Shown in pieces: positions 29,032 to 41,165 of a stretch of DNA of 64,000 bases (the first letter of the stretch is position 1; each line of letters opens with the position of its first letter). The DNA is from Erpobdella octoculata. Its lineage: Eukaryota; Annelida; Clitellata; Hirudinida; Erpobdellidae. Made by a program: the position numbers and the translations under genes. The stretch spans positions 18,952,871 to 19,016,870 of the forward strand of contig OZ022238.1 in NCBI GenBank assembly GCA_963978895.1. The letters run 5' to 3'. The notes under the pieces were generated by a model. The model made no database searches and was not told where the DNA came from. It saw only the letters and a program-made list of their open reading frames with translations.

Positions 29032-30463
29032 TAGGGTTGTTACAGTTTTGAAAAAAGATTCAGTTTCAGTTTCAGTTAAAGTAACTGAAACTTTACAAAG
29101 ATTCAGTGTCAGTTTCAGTAAACTGAATCTTTAAAGATTCAGTTTTAGTTTCAGTTACAGTTAGATTCAGTTTTTTTTTTCAATTTTTCAGGTAAACTAC
29201 CAAGAAGAAATTTACTATAAAAAACACTTTGCAACACAGACATGTTTAAAAAATGTATTTAGCTTAAAAATTCCTTCTTGAATTTATAAAAGACTTCAGC
29301 TTCCAGCTTGTCGTCACCCAAATTATGCCGACATCTGCTAAGAGTAAAGCCTGTAATGGGTTACGTAATTGTTCTACAAGTCAGAAGAGCTCTTCTTATT
29401 TTATTGATGTTTCGATCAAAATAATGGCAAGTTATTTCCATCCTTGCCGATGAATAACATGGCCGAGACCATCTGTTGTGATTGACACATACTTCGCTGA
29501 ATTCAATGATAATTCAACAGATCTTTTTAATTTTTTTACTAATTCGGACACTTTTGTGGATATATCGTGTCGGTTCGGCAAGGTTAGTAAACGACCTTCC
29601 GACACAACTGCAAACATATTTTTAATAGAAGGTTCTTCGATCAAAAGAAATGGCAAACTGTTTGCAGCAAATGCTGAGGCGATAGCATGGGCAGCCTTAT
29701 TATAGGCATTGGAGCCTTTTTTAATGTCATTTTTGCGTTCTTTAACAACAAAACAGTTTTCAATTGTTGCCTGATTTTTCAAATATGAAAAGGGTCGTTT
29801 AATAGACTTACTTTGTGTTTTTGATATCATAGCTATTTTTTCCTCTAAATACTCTGCGTATTCTATTTCATGCTTCCTCAAGTGAGACTCTAAATTTTTG
29901 ACATTTTTACCCTTCAAAATTACAGAACAAATATTGCACTTAATATCGGCTCCAACTCCTGTAAACCTTTTATGTACCGGGTTAGTATAGGTCTTGTTTT
30001 GTTGAATCTAGTTTTTTCGTTGGAGGTCCTAAAGCAGATTCCGACTCATTTTGTTGAATAAACGATACTTCTTCCCCTGTAGATTCGTCCATAACAATGT
30101 TATTACTAACACAAGTATCTTCCATTCTGGTAATTCTAAAAACTTGAAAATCTTCGAAAAACAACGCAAGCAACAGAACACTAACACGAAACAAAAAGAA
30201 AGAACTATTCCTAACTTCGACCGAAGTTATCGTCCGTGCCATAGAATCAAAACATTTAACCGTAATCATAAAAATAATATAATAAAATGATAAAAAATAT
30301 TCATTCTAAAAGATTCAGTTATATTCAGTTTTCTCAATAGATTCAGTTTCAGTTACAGTTTTTAAAAAAGATTCAGTTTCAGTTTCAGTTGAAGTTACTG
30401 AATCTAAAAAGATTCAGTTAACTGAATGTTTCAGTTTTAGATTCAGTAACTGTAACAACCCTA
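29032..30463 (-). mobile_element. hAT transposon with perfect 8-bp TSD
   Basis: The 16-bp TIRs (tagggttgttacagtt and its inverse) bound 29032-30463. GTCAAGAG is directly repeated at 29024-29031 and 30464-30471. Subterminal regions on both sides hold many gattcagtttcagttt repeats, plausible transposase-binding arrays. The coding strand is minus. The copy is internally deleted. Confidence 0.92.
29432..30269 (-). pseudogene. hAT transposase remnant (BED zinc finger plus start of catalytic domain)
   Basis: The N-terminal part starts at about 30129 (MEDTCVSNNIVMDESTGEE). After a frameshift near 29985, a BED-type finger follows: CNICSV...ESHLRKH (C-x2-C...H-x3-H). Then come FAANSLPFLLIEEPSIKNMF and YVSITTDG, where a hAT catalytic Asp lies. 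The frame then runs to a stop at 29432, and the rest of the RNase-H-like fold and the dimerisation region are deleted. Confidence 0.75.
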
Positions 30464-31431
<968 letters not shown>

Positions 31432-31479
31432 TTAAAAGAAAACAAAATAAAAAAACGTTCACGTTAATAGTTTATTAGA

Positions 31480-33685
31480 AAAACATTGGTTGAACTCGGG
31501 TCGATTCTTTTTAATCCAGCACTTTATGATACACTATGTTTTTTGTTTTATTATCGGGCGAAAAAACAAATAAATCTGATGGTCTGCCAACACGTGAACA
31601 CGCCACATACAATTGACCATGAGAAAAACATGCATTATCCAAGTTCAGACCACAAACACTCAAAGATTGGCCTTGTGATTTGTTAATCGTCATAGCAAAT
31701 GCTAGGCAAATCGGAAATTGAATTCTTTTAAAACCGAACTGCCTTGCTTCCGACGTTGAAATTTCTTTGATGAAGCGTTCCAAGTGTAATAACGTGGCAT
31801 CTCCGAGTAAAGCAATGTTTGTGCAAATGGATCGCTTTGGCAAATCGCAAAAAAACACGTTAATGTTGTTGCTGGAGGTGTTTCAGGACGTTGAATAATA
31901 TTCGACGCGTTAAAATAAACTCCTTGACCATTCTCCAGATGCACAGCCAATGGACAACAGTGGGATATCGTTCGTGAAAAGAAAATGAAAATATACGCCA
32001 AATTGCTTCATTGCAGTTCACATATCTACCAATTTGATAGCGTCTAATCTCGTCATTATCTGAGCTTTGAATGCCAAAAACTGCCATATCGCTGCCTTTC
32101 GTTACATATTTGCAGATGTACTTAATTGACTTTACAGAATTGCAATACTTAACATTGCAATGTGTCTTGAATGTTTTGGAAAGAAGTGGCGAATATGGAA
32201 CAATCCAACTGTTGTCAACCACGAAATCGTTTCCTTTCACTTTTTTTGTGACAGTTCGACCGTTATCATCGGGTGATCGACGTCGATATAATGGATAGCC
32301 ATCAGTGCCAGTGATGGTCTCTGTCGTAAATTTTCGTGGATAACGTTTGGAACACTTGCCGTCGACCATGCACGGTGATTGGGGGTTGATGGCGACACAC
32401 GGTCCATGAATCATATTCATAACTTCAACATCATGTAGGTCTGGATCGATTTCAGGATCAGCAATCTCGGCATTTATGATATCATCTATTTGGTCAGGTC
32501 TAATTTTTTCAACTAACCAAATGAGAATGTGTGCATGAGGCAAGTCTCGTTTTTTTCATTCGATTGAAAACATCAAGCATCGAGTATCACCAAAAACGTG
32601 TTGCTTTACAATGTAGTTCATCAGCGACCGAATTTTTTGTTTGAAGACACGTGCGGTGATGTCGTGCCGATCACTTGATGTTTGTCCGGGAAGCAGCATT
32701 TGAACAATTTCAATCCACTTTGGATTACAGGTGAAGGTAATGAATAGATCTGGCCGACCGTAATGACGAACATATGTCATTGCATCCTGCGCATATTCAT
32801 GCATATGACGCGGACTACCTATATAAGTAGCCGATAGAATAGTTAATCGACCAATGTTAGCTGCATCTCCTTCGGTGCTCTTGTCTTCGAGAAGCACGAA
32901 GCCGGGCCATACTAACGCGGCGCCTTTCTCGCGCTAATTCCAGTTCTTCCGCGGTGGACTGGTTAACATTGTTCCGATGGCTAATTGCCTCACGGCTATT
33001 TTGGGAAAGATTAGATCTTCTGGGTCGCGGCATTGTTATTAATAATGTTTTTGTTAAAAGTAATAAAACTTTAAAACTCGCAAATTAATTCCAACGAACG
33101 AAAATATAATATTGACAGAACAGCATTGACACTACTTTGTTAATGCCAAATGGAAAACGGAAAATGCGAAACTAAAAATCATATATCTATGCTAAAAATA
33201 TTTTTTATATTTTTATGGCCCATAAACAATTATTTTAGTTTATATTTTAATTGAAAAAGATATTTACTTAATTTTTTCTGAGATTTTCAATTGTAAACAA
33301 TGAAATAGTCAGAAAATTTAATAACATGTGCTCTACCCCATTTGCGCATAAATGTCATGTCGCGAAAAATTAAACATCTGTATATCTCGATAACTCAAAC
33401 TCCAAATTGAAAATTTATTTTGTCCGTAAGACCAAATAGAGGGTGCTCTACAACTTTGCCATTTGAAGTTTTTTTCTAGGACGCACTCTTAAGGCTGTAT
33501 AGCTACCGGGGTACATATTGCGGTCCCCATGGGCCACTCCATGATTCAATGTTAATTTTTTTAGTTATTCTGTTAATAAGAGCTGAGAGAAATCCAATAA
33601 ATCAAAAATCTCTAAAATCGGTTCAGCCGTTCTTGAGTTATAAGTGTCGTAACACAAACCCGACTTCCTTTTATATATATATAGA
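31480..33685 (-). mobile_element. decayed autonomous Helitron (Rep plus Pif1 helicase remnant)
   Basis: The 5' end on the minus strand is TC at 33685-33684, preceded by A (plus strand ...tatagA then T at 33686). It reads TCTATATATATATAAAAGGA, then the usual ataactcaagaacggctgaa. The element keeps parts of both domains but lacks most helicase motifs. Its 3' end is lost or hidden in the (TA)n at 31289-31427. Confidence 0.8.
31511..33033 (-). pseudogene. Helitron Rep-helicase pseudogene
   Basis: Starts at ATG 33033 with a basic MPRPRRSNLSQNSREAIS and an Arg-rich stretch, then shifts frame. The Rep region (32897-31860) shows RHMHEYAQDAMTYVRHYGRP, FITFTCNPKW, the HUH motif in LPHAHILIWL (about 32540) and the Y2 motif in IKYICKYVTKGSD (about 32110). 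A frameshift separates 32556 from 32543. The linker PRYYTWNASSKKFQRRKQ (about 31760) jumps directly to Pif1 motifs V/VI: FAMTINKSQGQSL and CFSHGQLYVACSRVG (about 31590-31700). Walker A and B are therefore deleted. Non-functional. Confidence 0.85.
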
Positions 33686-33929
33686 TTATGATATAAGAAG
33701 CGATAAAACATTAGGCCTACTAAAGTATGTTGTGCATTCAGTTGTTATATCAAGATATCCTTGCTTAACAAGTAATGCCTGTTACGCAATTGTAAACAGT
33801 GCTTCGAAAACTTATGCAATGATCATGTATAGGCACTTTTGGCCCGGAAGGTTTTTTGGCCCCCTGAGCCGGAGGATCGGAGAAGGAGTCCAAACCTTCT
33901 TAACTTTTTCCTCTTCTTAATTTTCCAGG
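33686..33929. other. no gene; inverted copy of dispersed repeat
   Basis: 33700-33780 is the inverse complement of the 28640-28720 repeat (taggcctact...gttatatcaagatatcctt). The rest is featureless. Confidence 0.45.
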
Positions 33930-34182
33930 CTAAACGTTCCTAGGTAATTGCGTAATAAAATTTAAATTTGGTTTACGTAACAACGTTTGAAGGCTTCAAG
34001 CAACTTTTAGAAAATCTATTTTACGTTTTATGGGCTAAAATAAGTTATGAAAGAGTGGAAAAGAAAAAATGAGCGCGAGTGGGAACGGAAACGGGAGAGC
34101 AAGCGGGAACGAAACGGCAGCAAAAGAGAAAAATGATAAAAAACCTCTGAAAACCCCGAACAACGCCGGGTAACCCCGCTAG
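33930..34182 (+). mobile_element. non-autonomous Helitron 3' portion
   Basis: Contains the gtttacgtaac...cttcaagcaactt...tctattttacgttttatggg block shared (inverted) with 13020-13110 and with 48860-48900. Then follow a short gagNNNgagcgggaacg array, accccgaacaacgccgggt and CTAG at 34179-34182, followed by T. Confidence 0.75.
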
Positions 34183-35999
34183 TTATTATATATTTAAACA
34201 AGTTTTTGTTAGAAATAAACACGCGGATTTGTGAAATCGCTCACTTTAATCTCAGTTTTGTGAAGAATTGCCTCAATAATAAGTGAAAATCTTCTGTACA
34301 AAACCTTATTATTTACTATTATAACAATATTTAAGTTATTATTAGTTATTTCAACTATTATTTTTGAAGAAAAAAAGTTGTTAAAATTTTTGAGTAGTTT
34401 GATGTTACTTCTGTGCCGACCTTAATTTCGAAACTGTAAGAAGCGTTTACGCCTATACTAAAACACTAAAATATACAAAATCAATTATTTAAAATGATTA
34501 TCTAAAACTTTATTATGTATTTTAAATGATTATTTAAATATTTTTCAAATACAATCGTTATATTCCAGTAATTTGATAGTAAAATGAAATGGCTAAAATG
34601 GTTCCGTAAATCCAATAATTTTAATTGCAGTTTTTTACCATAAATGCTATTTTAAAAAACTAATTTACAACATTGTTTTGTTTCATTGATCAGTAGTACC
34701 TACATAAAACAAAAATGCTACTGTAAATAAAATAATCATTATTATAATGATTCAAACAATTTGAAGCACGGTGTTTATGATGCTTAAAATCCACTTTAAT
34801 ACTTAATAATAATTTTTAAAGAGTTCTGTGCTTTGTCTGCTGGGTTGTCATATTTTTAATATTTGATGGAAAAATGCGTTTGACTTTATAATTTTTTTAG
34901 TTTAACTTATATGACTAAGAAATGCGTGGGTTCGAGTTTACGATTATCTAAAAACCGGGTCCTGGTTCATGGCTTCTAAATTTTCGGATTTTCTGTTTAC
35001 AAAATTTCAGCTGGACAACACCAATTTTTAATTTTTTATATAAGCTTATCGCCGGCCTTGCTGATTGCTTGTAGCGAAACCTACAAATAAAATTTAATTA
35101 ATTTCCCGTTATCCAATTTTTAATTTAGACTGGCATTTTATGACAATTTTTTTGACAATTAATTTTAGAAAATTGTCTGAAATTTTTGTTTTAGTTTTCA
35201 ATTTTTAATAAATATTGTTTATCTAAGTTTTTAAAAAGCAATAATTTAAACGTTAATAAATTAATTAATAAATTTATAAATTTAAAAAAAATACATTAAA
35301 AAAAGTTTGGCATTTAATGAAAAACCGCCGAATCATAATAAATGTAATAAGGAATTTAATAAAAAAACCTGTTTTTACGGCTTACTTGTTTCTTTTGGTA
35401 AAAATGCTACTGTATGAGACGAGATCAGAGTTGTTAAATTTTGCCATCTTGCCCACTTTCCCAACACAATGACACGACACAATCTGACCCAAATACATTT
35501 TAAATCTGGTTGTTACAATAACAAGGATTTATGTTTTTTATCACAACTAATAAAACACAGATACAATTTACTTATTATTGCATAAATAATTTTTAGGTTC
35601 AACCCAATCCACCATGGGGGTTTAAAATTCTAGACTCAACATGTGGACAATAGCTATTGGAGGAAAGTTGACTTTTTAGGCTCATGAATTTTAAATGATC
35701 TAGTTCGGGTTTCGAATTTTCAAAAACCCGTTTTTAGGTTCCCAACTTCAAAACGTTTAGGTTTTAAACCTACAAAATTTTAATTAAAGTAGTACTTTAT
35801 TTTAAGAAATGTGCACCAGGTAAAAATGTCACTCTATTAACCTTTTTAATTCTAAAACTTTACTGCATCAAATGTTCAGTAAAATGCTGCTGGTTTTTTC
35901 TGCACCTATTTTAGATCCAGAACTTTAATTTTTTGAGCACTTTATTAAACAATACAAATTTAATGGCTAGTTCCAAAACAATTTAATAAACTCTTGAAA
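34183..35999. other. gene-free; third copy of dispersed repeat
   Basis: 34960-35390 resembles 9690-10460 (ccggccttgctgattgcttg at its left, acggcttacttgtt at its right). The remainder is AT-rich without recognisable features. Confidence 0.45.
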
Positions 36000-37380
36000 C
36001 CATAGCCATCAATCAATCATCCACATAACAATTGTAATAATCTATACAAAAAAATAAATATAAAATAAATTGATAACAACTGCATTGTCACTTATCAGCG
36101 TAATGCAAATTTCAAACCTACATAACAGATACACACACAAACAATGTAAATTATGATTGTGGAAACGATATTAAAAGTTATTGATAATTTTTATTTATAA
36201 AACATTACCAGTCAAGTATATATTTTGTTTGCACCCATGAAGAAAGAAAATAAGACAATAGTGAGAAAGAAAAAAATAGCAAAAGAAAGAAAGAAAATAT
36301 AATAAAAAAACCTTATAGAAATAACTCATAGCCAACTATCAATCAATCATCTACATAACAATTGTAATAATCTATACAAAAAATAAATGGAAATTAATTG
36401 ATAACGACTGCATTGCCACCCAGCGTAATGCAAATTTCAAACCTACATAACAGATATACACACAAACTACGTAAATTATGATTGTGGAGATGAAAGTTAG
36501 TAATAATTTTTATTTACAAAACATTACCAGTCCAGAGGCGTAGCTAGGGGGGGCAGGGGGGGCGAGCTGCCCCGGGCGCCATCTTGGGGGCGCCGAAGAG
36601 GAAGATACAGTATATTCATGCTAGACTAACTCTCTCTCAAAGTTTTCGTAAGATGCAAGAAAAACAGTAGTTTCCTTCCTTGCATCAGGATGTCGTCCAC
36701 AGTCTAGTTGTATATCTGCTGCTTCAGTCCATTTAGTTGTTCTGCAGCATCAAACTTGTTAGGTTCTTAGGAAGGGAGAGAGCCATGTCACTCATGTGTT
36801 TCATTTCAAACCCACCAGCCACAATCTAGGCACAGATCTCCGGCTCAGGCAAGGTGGAACTTGGTGACCCCTTCATGCTCCAGCCACCAGTCATTTCACA
36901 TCGTTGACGTAGAGCCAATGTTTTGAAAGCTGCTCTTGCTATCTAGAACGTCTGTGCCCTGTGCAGCACACCTCCTTTATGACATCAAGTTTATGACACA
37001 CAGCCTAAGGACCATATTTAATTTCATCAGTGTGTGCATTTATTGACATTTATTTATTACATTTATTCTCACTGAGTTTTGTGGATTTTTAAAAAATTTA
37101 TTTCTGTTCTTTACGGTATTTTAAATAAAATTTTTGCTTGCCGCATTTTTTTTGAAATACTGATCGCGAAAAGATGGCGCCAAAACGCACGCCCGGGGGG
37201 GCGCAAAATTTATAGTTTCCCCCGGGCGCCAAAAACCCTCGCTACGCCTCTGTACCAGTCAAGAATATATTTTGTTTGCAAATGATAACTTCACACCCAT
37301 GAAGAGCGAAAATAGGACAATAGTGAGAAAGAAAAAAATAGCAAGAGAAAGAAAGAAAAAATTAAAAAAACTCCAAGCAG
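36000..37380. repeat. tandem duplication (about 310-bp unit), second copy interrupted
   Basis: Unit 1 (about 36000-36300) and unit 2 (about 36330-36532 resuming at 37253) share catcaatcaatcatc, ataacaattgtaataatc, gcgtaatgcaaatttcaaac and the gtcaagNatatattttg...gacaatagtgagaaag block. Unit 2 is split by the hAT MITE at 36533-37252. Confidence 0.8.
36533..37252. mobile_element. non-autonomous hAT (720 bp) with perfect 8-bp TSD
   Basis: TIRs are cagaggcgtagc at both ends (inverted). TACCAGTC is duplicated at 36525-36532 and 37253-37260. Each end has a G-rich/C-rich subterminal block containing gggcgcc motifs. The interior has no transposase. It sits in the second unit of a tandem duplication, so it inserted after that duplication. 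Confidence 0.9.
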
Positions 37381-37803
37381 ATAAAGTGTTTAAAAAAATG
37401 AAGAAAAGACAATCTACATACACATTATTAATGAAAATAATGAATGAGAAAAAAAGAGAAAAAATAACAAAACAAAACTTATAAAATAAGAAATAGTGAA
37501 AAGAAAAAATAACATAAAAACAAAACACACAGAAAAAACAAAGCAAAATTTAAAAAAAATGGAGAAAAACAGAAATAAAAAAAATAAAGACAAACAGGCA
37601 GAAAAAAAACTGGAAAAACTCAAGCATACAAAAATGAATTAAAAAAACACTTACAATTTTACTAATCTTGCTCTTACAGCATAAACAAACTTTGATAAGT
37701 CATTTTTATTGTTTATATTTATATATTTTTTTTAATGGGTTTTAAATAAAGTTCATTATGGAAAATTGTCTGTCTGATTTGCAAAAGACTAGGCAGGTCA
37801 TTT
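37381..37803. other. A-rich stretch, no gene
   Basis: Strongly A-rich on the plus strand (runs such as aaagaaaaaatagcaag); open frames are compositional. Confidence 0.5.
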
Positions 37804-38243
37804 TTAAAACAAGCAAATAATGATTTTAGTAAAATTAAATCCTCGTCTTCTCACCCAGAGGCATCTCGATTTTTCTTTCATATTATCAGGCTGATTAGAT
37901 ATTTTTTCTTCTTGACATTTGTTTTCTAAATCTTCAGTAGAAATTGATGCTATGGACTCATTAGATTTAAAAATAAAAACGTTTGTTGTGACTGCTGCAG
38001 CTTCACCTTTTTTTATTTTGGTGTAGTGATGTTCTGCAGTTAAAGTGCTGTGCCCCATCGACTGCGCTACCAATAATCTTTTTTCTGGTGCATTTAATGC
38101 TACTGATGTAGCTGCTAATTTTCGTATCTTATTGGCAGTTACAGAATGGTTGAAACCAATTTCATTGAAGGCTTTTGTCAAAATAAAATTTAGATTGCTT
38201 GTTCCAAGCTTTCGGCCATCTTTGGTGAGAAAAACATTTTTTG
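37804..38243 (-). pseudogene. tyrosine recombinase, C-terminal catalytic block
   Basis: Reads NVFLTKDGRKLGTSNLNFIL, then the box II Arg motif, the GH motif and the catalytic Tyr, then an acidic tail to a stop at 37804. It joins in frame to the block at 41166-41660 when the LTR element and one TSD copy are ignored. Confidence 0.75.
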
Positions 38244-38287
38244 TGTTATATATATATGTTTGTTTAAATATATATATATGGGCGTAT

Positions 38288-38349
<62 letters not shown>

Positions 38350-38509
38350 GTATATATATAGATCAGTTTTTATTCTATTTCCTTCTTTATTATATCATAA
38401 GCAAACAAATTTATATTAAGATAGATAATCAGAAAGATCTAGTAAGTGTTAGCAGCCACTTAAGTAGATTATATTATTACCATTTAATTAGAATAATAAA
38501 GATATAACA
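38244..38509 (+). repeat. 5' LTR of the Ty3/Gypsy element
   Basis: 266 bp, TG...CA. It holds several (TA)n/(TATG)n runs in its U3 half and shares gatcagtttttattctattt with the 3' LTR. Confidence 0.93.
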
Positions 38510-38521
38510 TTGACGACGAGG

Positions 38522-39664
38522 ATGTCAAAGGACCAAGATTCAAACATAGCACAAGTGCTTAAGTTTCTAATTGAAAAAGAGGCTCGAGAAAAAGAAGAGA
38601 AACTTGAGAGGGAAGCTCGAGGAAAAGAAAGGGAAGCTCGAGAAAAACAAGAAAAACTTGAAAAAGAGGCTCGAGAAAAAGAAAAAAAGAGAATTGAAAA
38701 GAGAATTGAAAAAGAAGAAACTGAACAAAGATTTCTTCAGTTAATCTCAATGATGCAGGACAAGAAATACGTCAAAGTTAACTTGATTGCTCTGAATAAA
38801 ATGTCGGAGGAAAACAGAGCAGCACACAGAGCAGCAATGCAAGAAAAGAAGAATTTTCTTGAACTTCTCCATGGTGACATAAACAATTGCGGAAACAAAA
38901 AAGACGGTCAAGATGAACCATGCAAGAATGTACAAGATGAACCATGCAAGGATGGTCATGGTGATGAGCCTTGCAAAGATGTGCAAAATGAGCCTTGCAA
39001 AGATGTTCAAGATGAACCATGCAAAGATGTTCAAGATGAGCCATGCAAAGATGGTCATGATGATGTGCCTGTCAAATATGGTCATGATAATGAATATTGC
39101 AAGGATGCTCAAGATGAACCATGCAAAGATGGTGTCAGTGATATAGTCGGTTTGGACGTCGAAAACAAAATTAAAAAAGATGAGAGGAATGTTGAAAACG
39201 AAATGCAAAATGATGAGAATGAAAGTGACGATGATGATTATAAGAATGGCAATAACAACTATGGTTTTGGCCCATACAACGACGGTTCTGAAACGGAATC
39301 CTCCATAACAGACGACGGCACCAAATCTTCAGGATCAGATTTTAGTGACGAATCTGACTCGGATGAAACAACAGGAAATGAGGATTTGATAATAGCAGGT
39401 GTAAACGAAGACATCACAATGATACAAGAGGATACGATGAGACAATTACCTGTTAGTAAGAAAGATATTCAAATTATGACAGAAGAAGACTCTGAACTCA
39501 TAGAGTTAAGTGAGATCATTAAAAAAGGATTTTGGCCAAAAGTTAAACCTGGATCAAACTGGAATGCATTCCAAAGTAAAGCAACTGATTTGACTTTACA
39601 TGATGGCGTTCTATTTATGGGTGTAAGAGCAGTAATTCCAAAAAACTGCAACAGCGTATATTGA
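38522..39664 (+). CDS. gag-like protein fused to the front of integrase
   Basis: The first ATG is 38522, just after the PBS-like site. Residues about 15-75 form a highly charged coiled coil (KEAREKEEKLEREAREK theme). About residues 130-210 hold an 11-residue repeat, DEPCKDVQ/GHD, followed by an acidic Ser/Asp region. The last 60 residues (IIKKGFWPKVKPGSNWNAFQ...VIPKN) match the segment between RNase H and integrase. A large in-frame deletion has therefore joined gag to the end of pol. There is no zinc knuckle. The reading ends at 39664, where the -1 frame continues as integrase. Confidence 0.7.
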   Translation: MSKDQDSNIAQVLKFLIEKEAREKEEKLEREARGKEREAREKQEKLEKEAREKEKKRIEKRIEKEETEQRFLQLISMMQDKKYVKVNLIALNKMSEENRAAHRAAMQEKKNFLELLHGDINNCGNKKDGQDEPCKNVQDEPCKDGHGDEPCKDVQNEPCKDVQDEPCKDVQDEPCKDGHDDVPVKYGHDNEYCKDAQDEPCKDGVSDIVGLDVENKIKKDERNVENEMQNDENESDDDDYKNGNNNYGFGPYNDGSETESSITDDGTKSSGSDFSDESDSDETTGNEDLIIAGVNEDITMIQEDTMRQLPVSKKDIQIMTEEDSELIELSEIIKKGFWPKVKPGSNWNAFQSKATDLTLHDGVLFMGVRAVIPKNCNSVY

Positions 39665-39666
39665 GG

Positions 39667-40908
39667 ATGCTACATCAGGGCCATCCAGGAATAACGAGAA
39701 TGAAAATGCTGGCCAGACAGTCGGTGTATTGGGATGGAATCGATAGAGATATTGAAAGTATGGTGAAAACCTGTGATGCATGTAAAAAAAAAACAGCTAA
39801 AATGCCTATAGAAAACACGTTGTCACCATGGCCTGAACCATCACAGGCCTGGGAGAGAATTCACATTGATTTTGCGGGACCAATGGAGAATTCAATGTTT
39901 CTGGTTGTTGTGGACGCATATTCAAAATGGTCAGAAATTAGGAGTGCGGCTACCTCAACAACGACAATTCGCGAGCTGAACAGAATGTTTGCTCGGTATG
40001 GATTTCCCAAGACATTGGTATCAGATAACGGAACACAATTTACTTCTATGGAATTTGAAAGATTTTGTCAGTCAAAATTTATCAGTCATATCCGAATACT
40101 TCCTTTTCATCCACAAAGTAATGGTCAAGCAGAAAGATTTGTTGATACTTTCAAAAGAACCATACAAAAGCTAAAAGGTGAAGGAATTACCGAGGAATTA
40201 GTGCAAAAGTTTTTGTTGTGTTATAGATCTACACCATGCCCATCTAGTCCACATCAAAAATCTCCCGCAGAAAATTTTTTGGGGAGACAAATTAGAACAC
40301 CACTATCAGACTTACAACTAAGTACTAAAAAAGACAAAAAGCATTCAGAAAAAAAGTCTTGCATGAAGAGACAGTTCGACGAAAGGAATGGGGCAAGACC
40401 GAGAGTTTTTAAAGAACAAGATGCGGTGTACTCTAGAGATTATAAAAATCCAAACCATCCCAGATGGATACCAGGGAAGATTTTAAAAAGAATTGGAAAA
40501 ACGGTTTACGAAGTCGAGATTGACAGAAGGATTACAAAAAGGCATACAAATCAATTAAGACCAAGGAATTTAGATTGGGCACTTAAAGAAATGTTTCAGA
40601 CTTTCGACATGCCAGTACCCCTTCAGGATAAAAGTGATGGAGAGAAAGCCCCGGTAAGAATTGTGTTCCCAGAAGAGGAAGAGATGTTGGAACCAGACAT
40701 AAACACAACCCCTCGGCTTACGGAGAATGAGGATGGAGAGAATAGACAAGGAGACCATGTTCCGAGCCATATAGATAATGAAGCCAATCCGGAGGAATTG
40801 TCACACATTCCAACAGGAATAGAACCAGAGGCAAGACCTAAACGTTATTGCAACCCTCCAAAACGGATAGTACTGGACCCCAGTAGAAAATCATATAATT
40901 TTCTATAA
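39667..40908 (+). CDS. Ty3/Gypsy integrase
   Basis: The H2C2 zinc finger starts at the N-terminus (HQGHPGITRMK...CDACKKK). The DDE core has IHIDFAGPM (D1), LVSDNGTQFTS (D2), and HPQSNGQAERFVDTFKR (E). The C-terminal part has VYSRDYKNPNHPRWIPGKI and RRITKRHTNQLRP, the GPY/F-like region. The true reading enters from the -1 frame of the upstream ORF at A-AAA-AAC (39640-39646), so the ATG at 39667 is a convenience start. It is open to the stop at 40906, then the polypurine tract. Confidence 0.85.
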   Translation: MLHQGHPGITRMKMLARQSVYWDGIDRDIESMVKTCDACKKKTAKMPIENTLSPWPEPSQAWERIHIDFAGPMENSMFLVVVDAYSKWSEIRSAATSTTTIRELNRMFARYGFPKTLVSDNGTQFTSMEFERFCQSKFISHIRILPFHPQSNGQAERFVDTFKRTIQKLKGEGITEELVQKFLLCYRSTPCPSSPHQKSPAENFLGRQIRTPLSDLQLSTKKDKKHSEKKSCMKRQFDERNGARPRVFKEQDAVYSRDYKNPNHPRWIPGKILKRIGKTVYEVEIDRRITKRHTNQLRPRNLDWALKEMFQTFDMPVPLQDKSDGEKAPVRIVFPEEEEMLEPDINTTPRLTENEDGENRQGDHVPSHIDNEANPEELSHIPTGIEPEARPKRYCNPPKRIVLDPSRKSYNFL

Positions 40909-40919
40909 AGAGGGGGAGG

Positions 40920-40984
40920 TGTTATATATATATGTTTGTTTAAATATATATATATGGGCGTATATATATATGTATATGTATATG

Positions 40985-41016
<32 letters not shown>

Positions 41017-41165
41017 GATCAGTTTTTATTCTATTTCCTTCTTTATTATATCATAAGCAAACAAATTTATATTAAGATAGATAATCAGAAAGATCTAGTA
41101 AGTGTTAGCAGCCACTTAAGTAGATTATATTATTACCATTTAATTAGAATAATAAAGATATAACA
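40920..41165 (+). repeat. 3' LTR of the Ty3/Gypsy element
   Basis: 246 bp, TG...CA, shorter than the 5' LTR by about 20 bp of TA-type repeats; otherwise I see no clear difference. Confidence 0.93.

Larger units (their letters stand above)
38244..41165 (+). mobile_element. Ty3/Gypsy LTR retrotransposon, internally deleted
   Basis: Near-identical LTRs start TGTTATATAT and end GATATAACA (38244-38509 and 40920-41165), flanked by the 5-bp duplication TTTTG (38239-38243 and 41166-41170). A PBS-like ttgacgacgaggatg follows the 5' LTR. A polypurine tract, aaagagggggagg (40907-40919), precedes the 3' LTR. Protease, RT and RNase H are missing; gag-like and integrase parts remain. The LTRs differ mainly in (TA)n length, so the insertion is young. 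Confidence 0.93.

Noticed and set aside
37259..37623. Phe-rich minus-strand frames
   Set aside because: Compositional result of the A-rich plus strand; no domain or conserved neighbour.
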